Below, piece by piece: positions 7,931-17,626 of a stretch of 19,505 nucleotides of DNA. The position numbers and the translations under genes are program-made. How positions within the stretch are numbered: position 1 is the first letter of the stretch; each line of letters opens with the position of its first letter. The notes beneath the pieces are model-generated. The model was not told where the DNA came from and searched no databases. It was given only the letters and a program-made list of their open reading frames with translations. The stretch comes from Paramacrobiotus metropolitanus (Eukaryota; Tardigrada; Eutardigrada; Parachela; Macrobiotidae): the NCBI RefSeq assembly GCF_019649055.1, contig NW_026570681.1:1-19505 (forward strand). The letters run 5' to 3'.

Positions 7931-8836
7931 CCTTTTGCGTCTATGCAGAGAGCCAGTGGACTAGGTGATTGACGACAGATGCTCCTCGCCTACCTTCGCG
8001 GTTAAATTTAATTCTAAAAACAAAAAAAAATCTATCCAGAGATGGAAAACGAGTTTGATAACTTATACGGGCAGTGACAGACATACCTGCATGACTGCAT
8101 CCACTTTTCTGCTGGAGCAGTGACGTCATGCATTGACGGCGCGCATTCACGGCAATGCGGCATGCATTGACTCTCACAATGGGCCTGCCGCCAAAATGCG
8201 CTCAGTGACGCTCGGTGACTACTGTTTTCCGGCGTTAAATGGTCAAAAGTCAAGGAAAGTAAATAACGGTACCGTTATTTATTGTTCTTAGAAAAGTAGG
8301 AGCAGGATGACAAAGAAATTTTATGGTGCTGAGTACGTATGATTAAAAACAATTGATGAGTGAATCGGTAGAAGTGAAGTCGAAGGAGGCAGTTGTTGTG
8401 TACGAACAGGCTTCTACTTAGTACAGCCGTACAGGCGAACAGGCGTTGTGTTCTCGTACATTGAACAGGCGTCTATTTTGAACGCTTTGTTGGGAACCGG
8501 CGGAATTCAATGTACGCAAGTTTTACTGTACTTCGTATGCGTTATTAAACGCGCAAGTATGCGCGTATGCGCATGTAAGCGTTATCAAACAGTAAGTACT
8601 TAAAAGTGGTCTCTAGCAAAAGGATCTTGCCCTGGTTCTCAGATTTTTTAGGTTGAAGATTTTTTGTTTGTGCATTAGCAGACAGAAAATTAAAATCGTC
8701 ACAAAATAAATTACGTCACACAAGCTGCCTGATACTATAAAACGAGAAATTTTATTTGAATACTGGCCGGATAAAAATCGCGCACATTTCTTTTGCAGTA
8801 CTAAATTCGTTTTTTGTCGAGCAATATTAAACAAAA
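7931..8836. mobile_element. 906-bp insertion upstream of gene B
   Basis: Copy A runs directly from the MITE into atattttgtgg, whereas copy B has 906 bp between two AACTGCA words (7924-7930 and 8837-8843). These look like a 7-bp target duplication. No terminal inverted repeats or transposase frame are evident. The interior contains a 22-bp perfect palindrome (8260-8281) and a patch of acaggcg words (about 8404-8472). The minus-strand frames of 73-78 residues here have no recognisable features. Confidence 0.4.
8260..8281. repeat. 22-bp perfect palindrome
   Basis: The core ataacggtaccgttat extends symmetrically to 22 bp without mismatch or spacer. It could be a dimer-binding site or the centre of a small cruciform. 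It lies inside the insertion upstream of gene B. Confidence 0.6.
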
Positions 8837-9194
8837 AACTGCAATATTTTGTGGTCGCGGAAGTTAGGTTTTTGTTCTATCTGTATGTTTTGAGTACTGT
8901 AATCAGTCGCTAATTTTTATCGCGCGGTGTGCGCCTGGCCTATTAGTGCAGACAAATCTGCCTATCAAAAAGGTAATAGCAGGCCAGCAGGGCAAAAGAT
9001 GGATCGGTGATTGGCCGGAAAGAAGACTGATGATCATTAAGCCGATCATTAAGTACGAAACGAAAAATGGAGAAAATCGTAGCATTTATGGTTATTATTT
9101 TATTATTATTAATCTATAAAAGCGAAGGAAAAATTTTTTTAAGGCCCGACATCGCAGTATACTGATCGCAACAGCTTGGTGAAACAAAGAAAGG
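8837..9194 (+). promoter_or_regulatory. Promoter and 5' UTR of gene B
   Basis: Matches 1475-1795 of copy A. A good TATA box, tataaaag, lies at 9115-9122, 73 nt before the ATG at 9195. This predicts transcription starting near 9145-9150 and a short leader. Since the frame of exon 1 is closed upstream here, it supports the ATG at 9195, and by homology the one at 1796. Confidence 0.5.
9115..9122 (+). promoter_or_regulatory. TATA box of gene B
   Basis: Sequence tataaaag in the expected position for the short conserved leader. The copy A counterpart is aataaaac (1723-1730). Confidence 0.5.
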
Positions 9195-9960
9195 ATGCAT
9201 GGGAAGTTTAGTCGGCTGATTTGCGGACCGAAACCTGCTGGCTCCGAAACCGACATTGCGCAGGAAATGAACGTAGAAGCGGATGGCGTCAACGCTGCTG
9301 TTGAAAGCTGTGGGCAAAATATTGCCGCGCGGGAAGAAGCTCATCTCAGTCTGGAGCAGGGTATGCTGAAGTGTTGCGAAGACGGCCGCACTCAGGCTTA
9401 CATCAGGAAGAAGTTTGGTCTTCCAGAATGGCGCCTGAGAATGTTGTTGCCGCAAAATGGAAAATCATTCCCTGAACGTTCCCGGAAAAAATCCCAGCAG
9501 CTGCGAACGAATGTTCTAAAACTTCATGCCGAAGGATTGAAATTGCGTGCCATTGCACAACAGGTTAATGCGAGCGTGTCGACGGTATGGAATTTAGTGA
9601 AACAAGGTGCCCCAGAATCGAATATACCAAAAAAGCGACCGTCAAGCCTATCGGACAGTGCCGAGCAGTCTGGGATGGAGTTATCTGGTGCCGAAGGAAA
9701 GCAGACAGTTAAGACAGAGAGAATGAATGAGGATAACGGCAGCATCTTTCTGTGTCGAGGATCGGTTAGCTCTGGGGCGCTGCATTTTGATGGTCCAAGC
9801 GGCATTGTTTGTTATGAGTCTGCTATCCAAGACCACAGTTATTGCGTCACAGAGAATACTCAAATATCTGCGTGTAACATCGAGACAGGATCATTTGCTG
9901 ACGTTTTAAAGGACATCTTTGAAGCAGCCGGTGATCCTGAGACGGTGAAAAACAAAGCTG
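9195..9960 (+). CDS. Gene B exon 1: tandem HTH-like region
   Basis: Encodes 255 residues plus one base, ending at donor ctg|gtatgt. It has the same three HTH-like modules as copy A, for example AYIRKKFGLPEWRLRMLL and AIAQQVNASVSTVWNLV, and GKSFPERSRKK and GAPESN are unchanged. The basic N-terminus is weaker (MHGKFSRLICG). The acidic linker and the NIFEAAGDPE-like end (DIFEAAGDPE) are retained. The ATG is the first in-frame start and is shared with copy A. Confidence 0.7.
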
Positions 9961-10187
9961 GTATGTGAAATCACAGCATCCTCGGATTGTGCCCATTAAT
10001 TTGTAAAATGTGTGAATTCCCTGTGCGGACGACGCTTACAGTGAGCAAACGGCGTACAGTATTGTAAAATTTAACAAAAAATTATGAGTACTGTAACAGA
10101 CATATTAGCTGTTATTACTGTAATTATTTATTATTAAGTTCTGAATACAAGCATTTTGAGGAATTTATCACCTACTCGTAGAGATAC

Positions 10188-10705
10188 GGCCAGGGTCAAA
10201 AAGAGGGAGGAATTTTGAGAGGGAGGAATTTCTGCGTGGTCAAAAAGAGGGAGGAATTTTTGAAGCGAGGGAGGGAGGAAATTTGAAATGGTCAAAAAGA
10301 GGGAGGAATTTTTTCGAAGTTCAAATGAAGTACTCGGAGACCTCGAACCCGGGTCCCCGAGGTCGCCACCGAGATTTCCTTACCAAGAGGAATCGCTTGG
10401 CTCGCCCTCGTGCCTAATTCAAGACATGTTGAGGGTTCGATGAAACAGAAGCACCAGTGACCTTTAGGTCGCCACGTGACCTTTGGGTCGCCACCGATTT
10501 TCATAGTGATTCCTATACATTTTGACATGCTGAGTCGAACTGAAGTACTCGGGGACCTCGAACTGGGTCCCGAGGTCGTTATAACGACATGTACCACATA
10601 TACACAGTTTCCTGTGCTGGGTCGAACTGAAGTTCTGGGGTTCTCGGACCCACGTCCCCAAGTCGCCACCACGATTTATATTTTATATGCATAGTTTGAT
10701 GTGCT
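10188..10705 (+). repeat. Left terminal inverted repeat
   Basis: The outer 130 bp carry three copies of ggtcaaaaagagggaggaat (about 10194, 10234 and 10291). Then come tandem units anchored by gaagtac or gaagttc at about 10327, 10542 and 10629 (spacings 215 and 87). Near-identical in reverse to 14644-15252. Frames at 10292-10694 are translations of this repeat, not genes. Confidence 0.8.
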
Positions 10706-10740
10706 TTATCAAGCCACTGCTGGGGGACGTAGAAACCGGG

Positions 10741-11560
10741 AATATTTCTAAAAATTTTTAATTTTTTCTAAATATTTTCACTAATATTTCTTATTATATT
10801 TCTACATATTCCTAAATATATTTTTAAATATTCTAGACATTTTTCGACATATCCTTAACTATATTTCAACATATTTTTTGATAGTTATAAATATACTTCT
10901 ATCTGTAATTATGTCTTAACACATTATGAATATACTTTTGATTATTTTAGAATTAAGTTTTCTGATATTTCTGTACAGATGCATATCTCCACAAATTCGA
11001 AATATTTCTCAATATTTAGAAATATTTTCAATATTTCCAACTATTTCTCAATATTTTTGGATGTCTCCAAGTACGGGCTAATGCTTTATAAGTATTACCG
11101 TTTTACGACTAGTAAGTACAAGATAACAACTAAATGAGAAGCACAACATCTAAACCACAGCAACAGGAAATAACGGACAGGTGCTAAGTCATCCTTTGTA
11201 TCGTGACTTTCGTGATATGTCAATAATCTCGTGATATGCAAATATAATACAATTTCTAAATACTTTTAACTATTTGGTAATTTTTCTCAATATTTCTAAA
11301 TATTTTTTTCAATATTTTCTATGATTTCTGTGAATATTTTTAATAATATTTCTACATTTTTCTAAATTTTAGATATTAAATATATTTCTAGATATCTTTG
11401 AATATACTTAGTGGTATTTTCGATACGTTCAAATATATTTAATTATTTCTTGATACATTTCTGCATATATTTTGAAGATTCTAAATACTTTTAAATTATT
11501 TATCGCATTTCTACATATATTTTTTAATAATTCTACCTCAATAGCTCTACCAGTTTGTAT
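10741..11560. repeat. AT-rich degenerate aatattt tract
   Basis: About 800 bp in which words like aatatttctaaatattt recur in many degenerate forms. It is low-complexity core sequence of the element with no coding signal. It resembles scaffold-attachment-type or simple-repeat-derived DNA. From 11560 to about 12300 the sequence is still AT-rich but less repetitive, and I see nothing further. Confidence 0.5.
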
Positions 11561-12310
11561 CACGTAAACCGTAAACGTAAAATTTCTGATTACAGTGTTT
11601 GAGTAGATCTGAAAAATAAAATACCGTAAATTTTAAACTGTTTATTAAAACAAGGTCATTGAAAACTGGCATTTTACTTTAAAATACCTAAATATTTAAG
11701 TATTAAAATACTTAACATGCAGAATTTTATTTAACTGGAACCTCTACGTTTTGTCCCTGCTGATTATGTTCTAATCAAATTGCTTTATGTAATGCTACTG
11801 TAGAGTTAAATCCGAACAGTACTTTCAAATCAATTTTCTTAACGGTTACCGCAAGCTTTGGATCATAAATTCATATTATAATTCGATATAATCTTTTATA
11901 TTTAATCTTTGTTTGGATTCTAAAATTGTAGTTGGAATGCGACGTCTTGCTAGGACGGCATTAAATATTTGAAACAGTGATTTTTTAAAGCAAATCTTCA
12001 ATGCATTTCCATTATCTGCGGATGACACATTGCAACTCAACGACACAAGACACAATGTTTCATAACGAGACTTTTTGATGTACCGGTTTGTTTCAAAACG
12101 TTCGCGCTAATTTAATGTACGGATGGCCTATAATTTTCACAATGTTTTTAAATTACTTTAAAGAATTATGGAAAAACGACTGACATCTCCTTGTATAACT
12201 TCAGTACACAGCATCATCAAAGTTTTGTTGTCGGAGGTTTTGCATACATCGTACTTTCTTCCCAGCATCGCGTGTTTCTAATTTAATTTGACTATAGTGT
12301 TTTGCTGCAG

Positions 12311-12441
12311 GGACGACGTATATATTCGTACACAGAGTACGACTGCCCTGTAGACGATTACGTCGTCACGCCGTTGGCCATCACGGATATGGGCCAGAAG
12401 TGTGTTCTGTTCGTTATGCATGGCTGGCATTTCGGTTGTTA
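12311..12441 (+). CDS. Possible terminal exon carried in the transposon
   Basis: Following gttttgctgcag, a plausible acceptor, a more GC-rich stretch reads YSYTEYDCPVDDYVVTPLA and on to a TAG at 12439-12441, about 43 residues. An AATAAA polyadenylation signal occurs near 12519 with a T- and GT-rich stretch after it, the order expected for a last exon and 3' UTR. No upstream exon or protein family is recognised. It could be the remnant of the element's own gene, a captured host exon, or chance. Confidence 0.35.
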
Positions 12442-12573
12442 GCAGAGCCAGAGACTCCGCATATTTTTCGTATATTTTTCAATGCATGCAGCATCTGTGG
12501 TATATTGTGCACACCCCGAATAAAACGTTCATTTTATTCCTCGTGTTTGTCTCGCATTCGTTCCTTATAGCGG

Positions 12574-13136
12574 GATCAGACTTGGGCGAATTTTGCGGAG
12601 CGGGGAAATTCTCCGCCGTTCCCGCCCCTCCTAGCTTTTTTAAAGGACGGGAGCGGGCGGAAGTTTTGGGTTTGGAGGGGCGGGGCGGGGAGGAAAAAGT
12701 GTGAGCGGGCGGGAGCGGTATTATTTCCAAGGCGGACGGAGATCAAGCATAGAACAAAATTTAGGATCGTTTACCGAAAGATTCATGTTTTTTTTTATAG
12801 AATTTCTAACGCTTTTGCAGCGAAATCGGTTGCTGGCTTCGCGCTCCGCGCGAAAATTGAATTTCTGAAGAAGAGAAAACATGAACACTGTTTTCAAAAC
12901 CACATCTACGTACGTCTAAAAATGTGGTTTCTGCCATAAACGGAAGAAACATAAAAGCACCGAAAAACTTATGCACATATTTCATGATATGTATTTGGCG
13001 GGGGGGGGGTAACGGAAGATTAAGCAATGGCGGGCGGAAGTGCAAAATTTTTTGTTGCGGCGGGGCGGGGCGGAAAATTTTAGTAAGTGCGGGAAAGGCG
13101 GAAAGCGGAGATCTCGAAGGCGGCGCAAGTCTGATC
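12574..13136. mobile_element. Nested GC-rich element with short inverted repeats
   Basis: The ends are GATCAGACTTG (12574-12584) and its inverse CAAGTCTGATC (13126-13136), with weaker matching of gcgggcggaa / ttccgcccgc words inside. Both arms carry G-rich runs such as ggggcggggcgggg near 12676 and a G10 run near 13001, in sharp contrast to the AT-rich host element. No target duplication is clear. The 83-110-residue frames across it follow the G/C repeats and are not believed. Confidence 0.5.
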
Positions 13137-13139
13137 AAG

Positions 13140-14520
13140 GTACGTAGGTCTACTACGTATTCTTTGCATTACTAATGATTACTGAATAACCCAGATGCAG
13201 AATTATAATCCAAAAATAATACAAAATTAATTTTAATTTCTGTTTTGAACATTGACTGCATAGTGCTTTTAAAATAATTGTTTTTAAGTCTACCAGAAAA
13301 ATTTAGGAATCCATTCGAAAGTGCAAATTTAAATTTAAATTGAAAGTGTAAATAAAAATTTTTTAAACAAAATTTCAGTAAAAATGATTTTTCTTTAGGC
13401 AGTAATTGGCAGGTTAATAGAAATAATATAATATCCGTTTGAAAATTCATGAATTACTTTAAAATTTCGGGTTTTTAAAATACAAAATAATTAAGCAGCC
13501 AGAAAAATTTTAAAATTTGTGTTTCATTCGATTCGACTGAGATTTATCTCATGTTTTATTCAGCACTTAACACAGGCAGTTAAGTTGTGTTGCGAATCGC
13601 TTTTCATCATTGTGTAAGTCATCCTGTGCAGATGGATGTACAGATATACGAAAGTCGAAATATATAGGAAGATAAATTTATTGGAACTAATGTATCCGTG
13701 TTTTGAGCAAAATTGTCGTTAACCAAATTAATGCCTCAGATAATATTCGTTCTGAGTTTTGGCTATTGTACCCGACCAGTGCTGAAGTGGATTTCGGGTA
13801 ACTATTTAGATTTAACTTTAGATAATGTGCTTTTCTTGGATTTCAGATGGTAGTATCTGTTGGTAAATCGAGATTAGGCCCATTACTTACTTCAAACTAA
13901 GGCATTTTGAGATAATTAAATCTACACATCTCAGGTAATCTGGCATCTGTTTTGAACTGTTCAGATGTCTTGATATTTGTTGAGGCACAGACCTTGATAT
14001 TCTGGTGTTCCAAGACTCAGTTAACTATGTAGCTGTTAAGTTGTTTTGCTGTTTAATAGGTTTTAAAATTTAATAGGTCTTTAAAAATTTAGAATTAATT
14101 AGAAATTGTAGAGATATGTACAGAAAGATCAAAAAACGCAATTTTAGAATAATCAGAAATATATAGAAATCTTGAAAATTAAATAGTGGTCTGTAGGAAG
14201 GTGATAACTGACTACCGTACTAACTGTGCTAACGAACCAACTCAGACACATCCGCAGTTGTTCATTCAGTGATGTCCACAAGATGTTCAAAGATGTTCTG
14301 TGCAACACTCGCTTATATAGCACAGTTGGTAACTTGACACTCATACATTAGTCAGCACTTCACCCAGAAGTCTGGTCATCATTAGGGATAGGTGTACTGA
14401 GTGGACGTTATGCTCACTGATCAGCTATGAAGATAGTACAGTCATAGATCTGTTATTGATTACCCACACGTAACACATTTCCAATTCTAACAAGAAATGT
14501 GTTAAAACAGAACAGAGTAG
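13140..14520. other. AT-rich transposon interior with no gene seen
   Basis: About 1.4 kb of AT-rich sequence between the nested element and the right inverted repeat. The frames present (92 residues at 13172-13450 minus, 63 residues at 14153-14344 minus) are Lys/Phe/Asn-rich or without motifs. I see no repeat structure or RNA gene. Confidence 0.5.
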
Positions 14521-15252
14521 ATTCGAAGGACGCGGTTCCGAGGCCCCGGAGCACTTCAACAGCAATCAGTGCATATATGCTATATACCGTGGTGGCGACC
14601 TCAAGACCCGGTTTCGATGGTCCCGAGTACTTCAGTTCGTGTCAGCACATCAATTTATGCATATAAAATGTATATCGTGGTGGCGACTTGGGGGACGCGG
14701 GTCCGAGAACCCCCAGAACTTCAGTTCGACTCAGCACAGCAAACTGTGTATATGCGGTACATGTCGTAATAACGACCTCGGGACCCAGTTCGAGCTCCCC
14801 GAGTACTTCAGTTCGACTCAGCATGTCAAACTGTATAGGAATCACTATGAAAATCGGTGGCGACCCAAAGGTCACGTGGCGACCTAAAGGTCACTGGTGC
14901 CTCTGTTTCATCGAACCCTCAACATGTCTTGAATTAGGCACGAAGGCGAGGCAAGCGATTCCTCCTGATAAGGGAATCTCGGTGGCGACCTCGGGGACCC
15001 GGGTTCGAGGTCCCCGAGTACTTCCGTTCGACTCAGCCTTTCAGACTGTGTATATAATGAGAGAATCTTGGGGGCGACTTCGGAGACCTGGGTTCGAGGT
15101 CACTAAGTACTTCATTTGAACTTCGAAAAAATTCCTCCCTCTTTTTGACCATTTCCAAATTCCTCCCTCCCTCGCTTCAAAAATTCCTCCCTCTTTTTGA
15201 CCACGCAGAAATTCCTCCCTCTCAAAATTCCTCCCTCTTTTTGACCCTGGCC
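14521..15252 (+). repeat. Right inverted-repeat arm with ~88-bp tandem units
   Basis: Unit anchors (gtacttc or gaacttc) are at about 14551, 14627, 14716, 14803, 15018 and 15107. The spacings are 76, 89, 87, 215 and 89, so the base period is 87-89 bp, with one interval expanded by ggtggcgacc/caaaggtcac repeats. Units carry inverted pairs such as ctcggggacc / ggtccccgag around cgggttcga (14990-15018). Frames at 14569-15119 are repeat translations. Confidence 0.8.
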
Positions 15253-15700
15253 TAGAGATACAGCCACTGCGTAATTAGCGCATTGCGGCCTCTGCACTCC
15301 ATTTATTATTACAACAATTAACTGCCCCCATTACTCGAGCAACCTATGGAGAACTTTATACTTTTGTACTATACTTTTGTACGTTTGTAATAATATTTTA
15401 TACCGGCACTTGGCTTGGAACAGTTGTTGCCCAATGCAGTGCGCCGTAGTGGGCAGTCTGGCGTAGACCATGAACTTGTACTTTCCGTTGCGTGTGCACT
15501 TGATAGATTTCCGGATCGGTTTAACAAGTAATGTTTTGCCTTCCGCTGGCTTTAACAAAAGTGTAAGTGAATTTTGAAATATTCCCCCGTGATTAGATGT
15601 TCGCTTTTCCCTTTTTAATTTTTGCTTTTGTCTTTTACACGTTTGGTAAGTGTGCTTACAACATGCATTTATTGCTCCCGAATTTTTGGCTGTCTTTCAG

Positions 15701-16495
15701 AAACCAACGGCTCAGATTCCACAGCGGTCAGCTACCCCTGCGAACCGCAATCCAAATCCCTTGATGAATCTTCTGGCAAACCGTACCGCCTAGCCGGTAT
15801 GGCTAAGCATGTGGGCCTCAAGAAGGAACGTGCAGGCAGTATTCTCAGATCCGGGCCCTCACGTCGCCTGTGCGCTACTCCAAAACCAACCAGTGCTTCT
15901 TCATCCCAACCAGCCGGAGCCGCTAGACGTCAGCGCTATCCAGCATCTATACGCCGACGTGCAATTACGGTGGCAAATCACGTTGCCTGCCATTCGCTAT
16001 ATCCCGCGACCCGCTGCCATAGATCGACAAGGGTCTCGGAAGGTCGGGTCGTCCAGACAGCGGACGATAGTGCGTACGGCAATATCGATCCAGTCCACGG
16101 TTGTCGAAGATCGGCTCGCTTGAAGGCCAAGCAGCGCGATGGTCCAAGCACAAAACGCACCCATTGCGGCCGTGAAAATGCCTCTTCACGTTTCCACGAC
16201 GTCCACAAACCTGCCCGTAATGTGGCAGAGAGGATATCAGAGGAGGCTCCGAACAGCATCTGCGAAGCTGCAAAAACATTTAACAGCTCGACATCCCAGC
16301 AGAGCAGAACCTCCCAACTGGAGCGCCTCGTGAAGCGCGAACGGACAGTCACCTTGGCAAATGACGAAATGCTCGTGGGACAACCTAACCATCGCACGTT
16401 ACCGACGTTCCGTTCATCAGTGTATCGCGGTGAAGCTGCCGGGTTGTCGAGATATCCTGAGATTATTAAATTGCTCAATATGGATGGCCAGAGGG
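15701..16495 (+). CDS. Gene B exon 2: intact basic middle region
   Basis: 265 codons in one open frame, starting ETNGSDSTAVSYP and ending MDGQR before donor ggg|gtaagc (phase 1). It shows what the undamaged exon looks like, with four C at the position where copy A has three. Arg/Ser-rich segments (RQRYPASIRRR) and the block HGCRRSARLK / QRDGPSTKRTHCG are shared with copy A. Long minus-strand frames here (166 and 104 residues) are shadows. Confidence 0.7.
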
Positions 16496-16716
16496 GTAAG
16501 CATTTTCTTCGGGTTTAACGTAATATGTGTAGTCGCCAGAATATTAAACAAAAGGTCCATTAGAAATTACGCGTTAAACGATACAGGCGTTGATAACTAC
16601 CGGAGGACGAATAAGTAAGGAAAACATTTGGTTGAAGCTGTTTTGGCCGTGTGCACGTGGTTCAGGAACGGGTTTCGGCTAAGTGTTTTACCTGAATATT
16701 GCTCTATATAATCTAG
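16496..16716 (+). other. Gene B intron 2
   Basis: 221 nt, donor gtaagcattttcttcg (identical start to copy A) and acceptor ctatataatctag. It lacks the extra ~680 nt present in intron 2 of copy A. Confidence 0.65.
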
Positions 16717-17120
16717 CCACTGAAAAGGAGGGTTCAGTGCAATGGGGACATTCTGCGGCTGCGCGCAGTCACCATGTTATAAGCGCTGTGAATGCCCTGC
16801 GACCACTGTTGCCCAAAATCAAAGCACATGGGATCACTGGAATTTTCTACCCAGACGGAACGTACAGTGGATCGCCGACCGTACCGATCGTTACCACATC
16901 CTTTCCTTCGCTGAACCTCACTGTGCAAAAGCGGGATATGACTACGGATCGGAACAACAACTGGTACCATCGATTGCAATCCGCCGTTTTGGGACTGCGC
17001 GAACAGGGATGCTCCGGCTCGTATGAGGCAATCAAGCAGCGCACCGACACTTGCTCTCTGTCTGACGAGAGGCGGGATAGCAGTCACCAAGAGAAAGCGC
17101 CGGCGGTCCAACCCCTTAGT
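16717..17120 (+). CDS. Gene B exon 3
   Basis: Encodes about 135 residues, ATEKEGSVQWGH to VQPLS, ending in phase 0 at agt|gtaagtcgg. It shares HGITGI, DGTYSGSPTVP and the HTH-like RLQSAVLGLREQG ... SLSDERR with copy A. It is six residues longer through in-frame insertions (for example in GCSGSYEAIKQ), a pattern compatible with past selection to keep the frame. Confidence 0.7.
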
Positions 17121-17626
17121 GTAAGTCGGTCATTGTACTTACCGAACTCTGCTTCTGCAGCTTTTCTCAGATGGCACACTTCGATTGCCCTTCGAGGTAG
17201 CACGTCAATTCGCCGACCGTTATTTTCTGACCAACGGTTCGCTTACCAACATATTGCTGAATGCTGACTTACACAACTCACTAACCGACGAATTCCTGAC
17301 CAACAATACACTTTTCTGCTGAATTTCGGCAAACTAGGACCGACGATTTGTCGAAACATTCTTGTTGACCGACGAGTTGCTTTTCGAGTTGATAAGTTAA
17401 TTTTTGAGTTTTCTAAACTTTTGTTGTTTGTTTCTTATTTTTCGCAGGGTTTTAGGTTTCTTAGGTTTTTTGGTTCATCTCAAGTCAGCAAAATGTCGTC
17501 AACAAGTCGCTCAGGGAGATGTCACTCTGAAAACCTGAAACCAGAAAAAATGCGTCGATTACAGAAGCTGATTTGGCCGCTAACGTTTTCAAAAAACCTG
17601 TACAGTAACGCGTCATTTTCTTGCAG
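17121..17626 (+). other. Gene B intron 3, with ~390-bp insertion
   Basis: 506 nt against 197 in copy A. The ends match A; about 17184-17577 is extra. The insertion has degenerate accgacga/gaccaac words and then ttatttttcgcag, a good acceptor-like sequence, followed by a frame with ATG at 17493 (MSSTSRSGRC...) that runs to 17657, overlapping exon 4 in another frame. It may be a captured exon piece; no family is recognised. Confidence 0.5.

Larger units (their letters stand above)
10179..15261. mobile_element. 5-kb DNA transposon with long inverted repeats and 9-bp TSD
   Basis: The element spans 10188-15252 (5065 bp) and is flanked by a perfect duplication TAGAGATAC (10179-10187 and 15253-15261). 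It starts GGCCAGGGTC and ends with the exact inverse, GACCCTGGCC. The terminal inverted repeats cover about 10188-10705 and 14644-15252; the right arm is ~90 bp longer because it has one more internal tandem unit. A 9-bp duplication with long terminal repeats best fits Mutator-like (MULE) elements. I see no transposase, so it is probably non-autonomous. The interior holds an AT-rich core, an exon-like fragment with a polyadenylation signal, and a nested GC-rich element. Superfamily assignment is inference. Confidence 0.8.
9961..15700 (+). other. Gene B intron 1
   Basis: 5740 nt from donor gtatgtga to acceptor ggctgtctttcag. Both ends match intron 1 of copy A. The excess is the 5065-bp element at 10188-15252 with its 9-bp duplication, plus about 280 nt at 15262-15540 that copy A also lacks. 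In that last piece I see only a 75-residue minus-strand frame (15331-15558) with no recognisable motif. Confidence 0.7.

Noticed and set aside
10292-10694. Overlapping frames on both strands, and their mirror images at 14569-15119
   Set aside because: They are translations of the tandem units in the transposon inverted repeats and appear in both orientations.
12402-13175. Several 83-110-residue frames over the GC-rich nested element
   Set aside because: Composition follows G/C-rich repeats on both strands and there is no motif or conservation.
15331-15558. 75-residue minus-strand frame in intron 1 of gene B
   Set aside because: No motif, no promoter or poly(A) signal seen, and the segment is absent from copy A; too weak to call.
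15978-16478. 166-residue minus-strand frame
   Set aside because: Shadow of gene B exon 2; the plus-strand frame is the one conserved between copies and bounded by splice sites.
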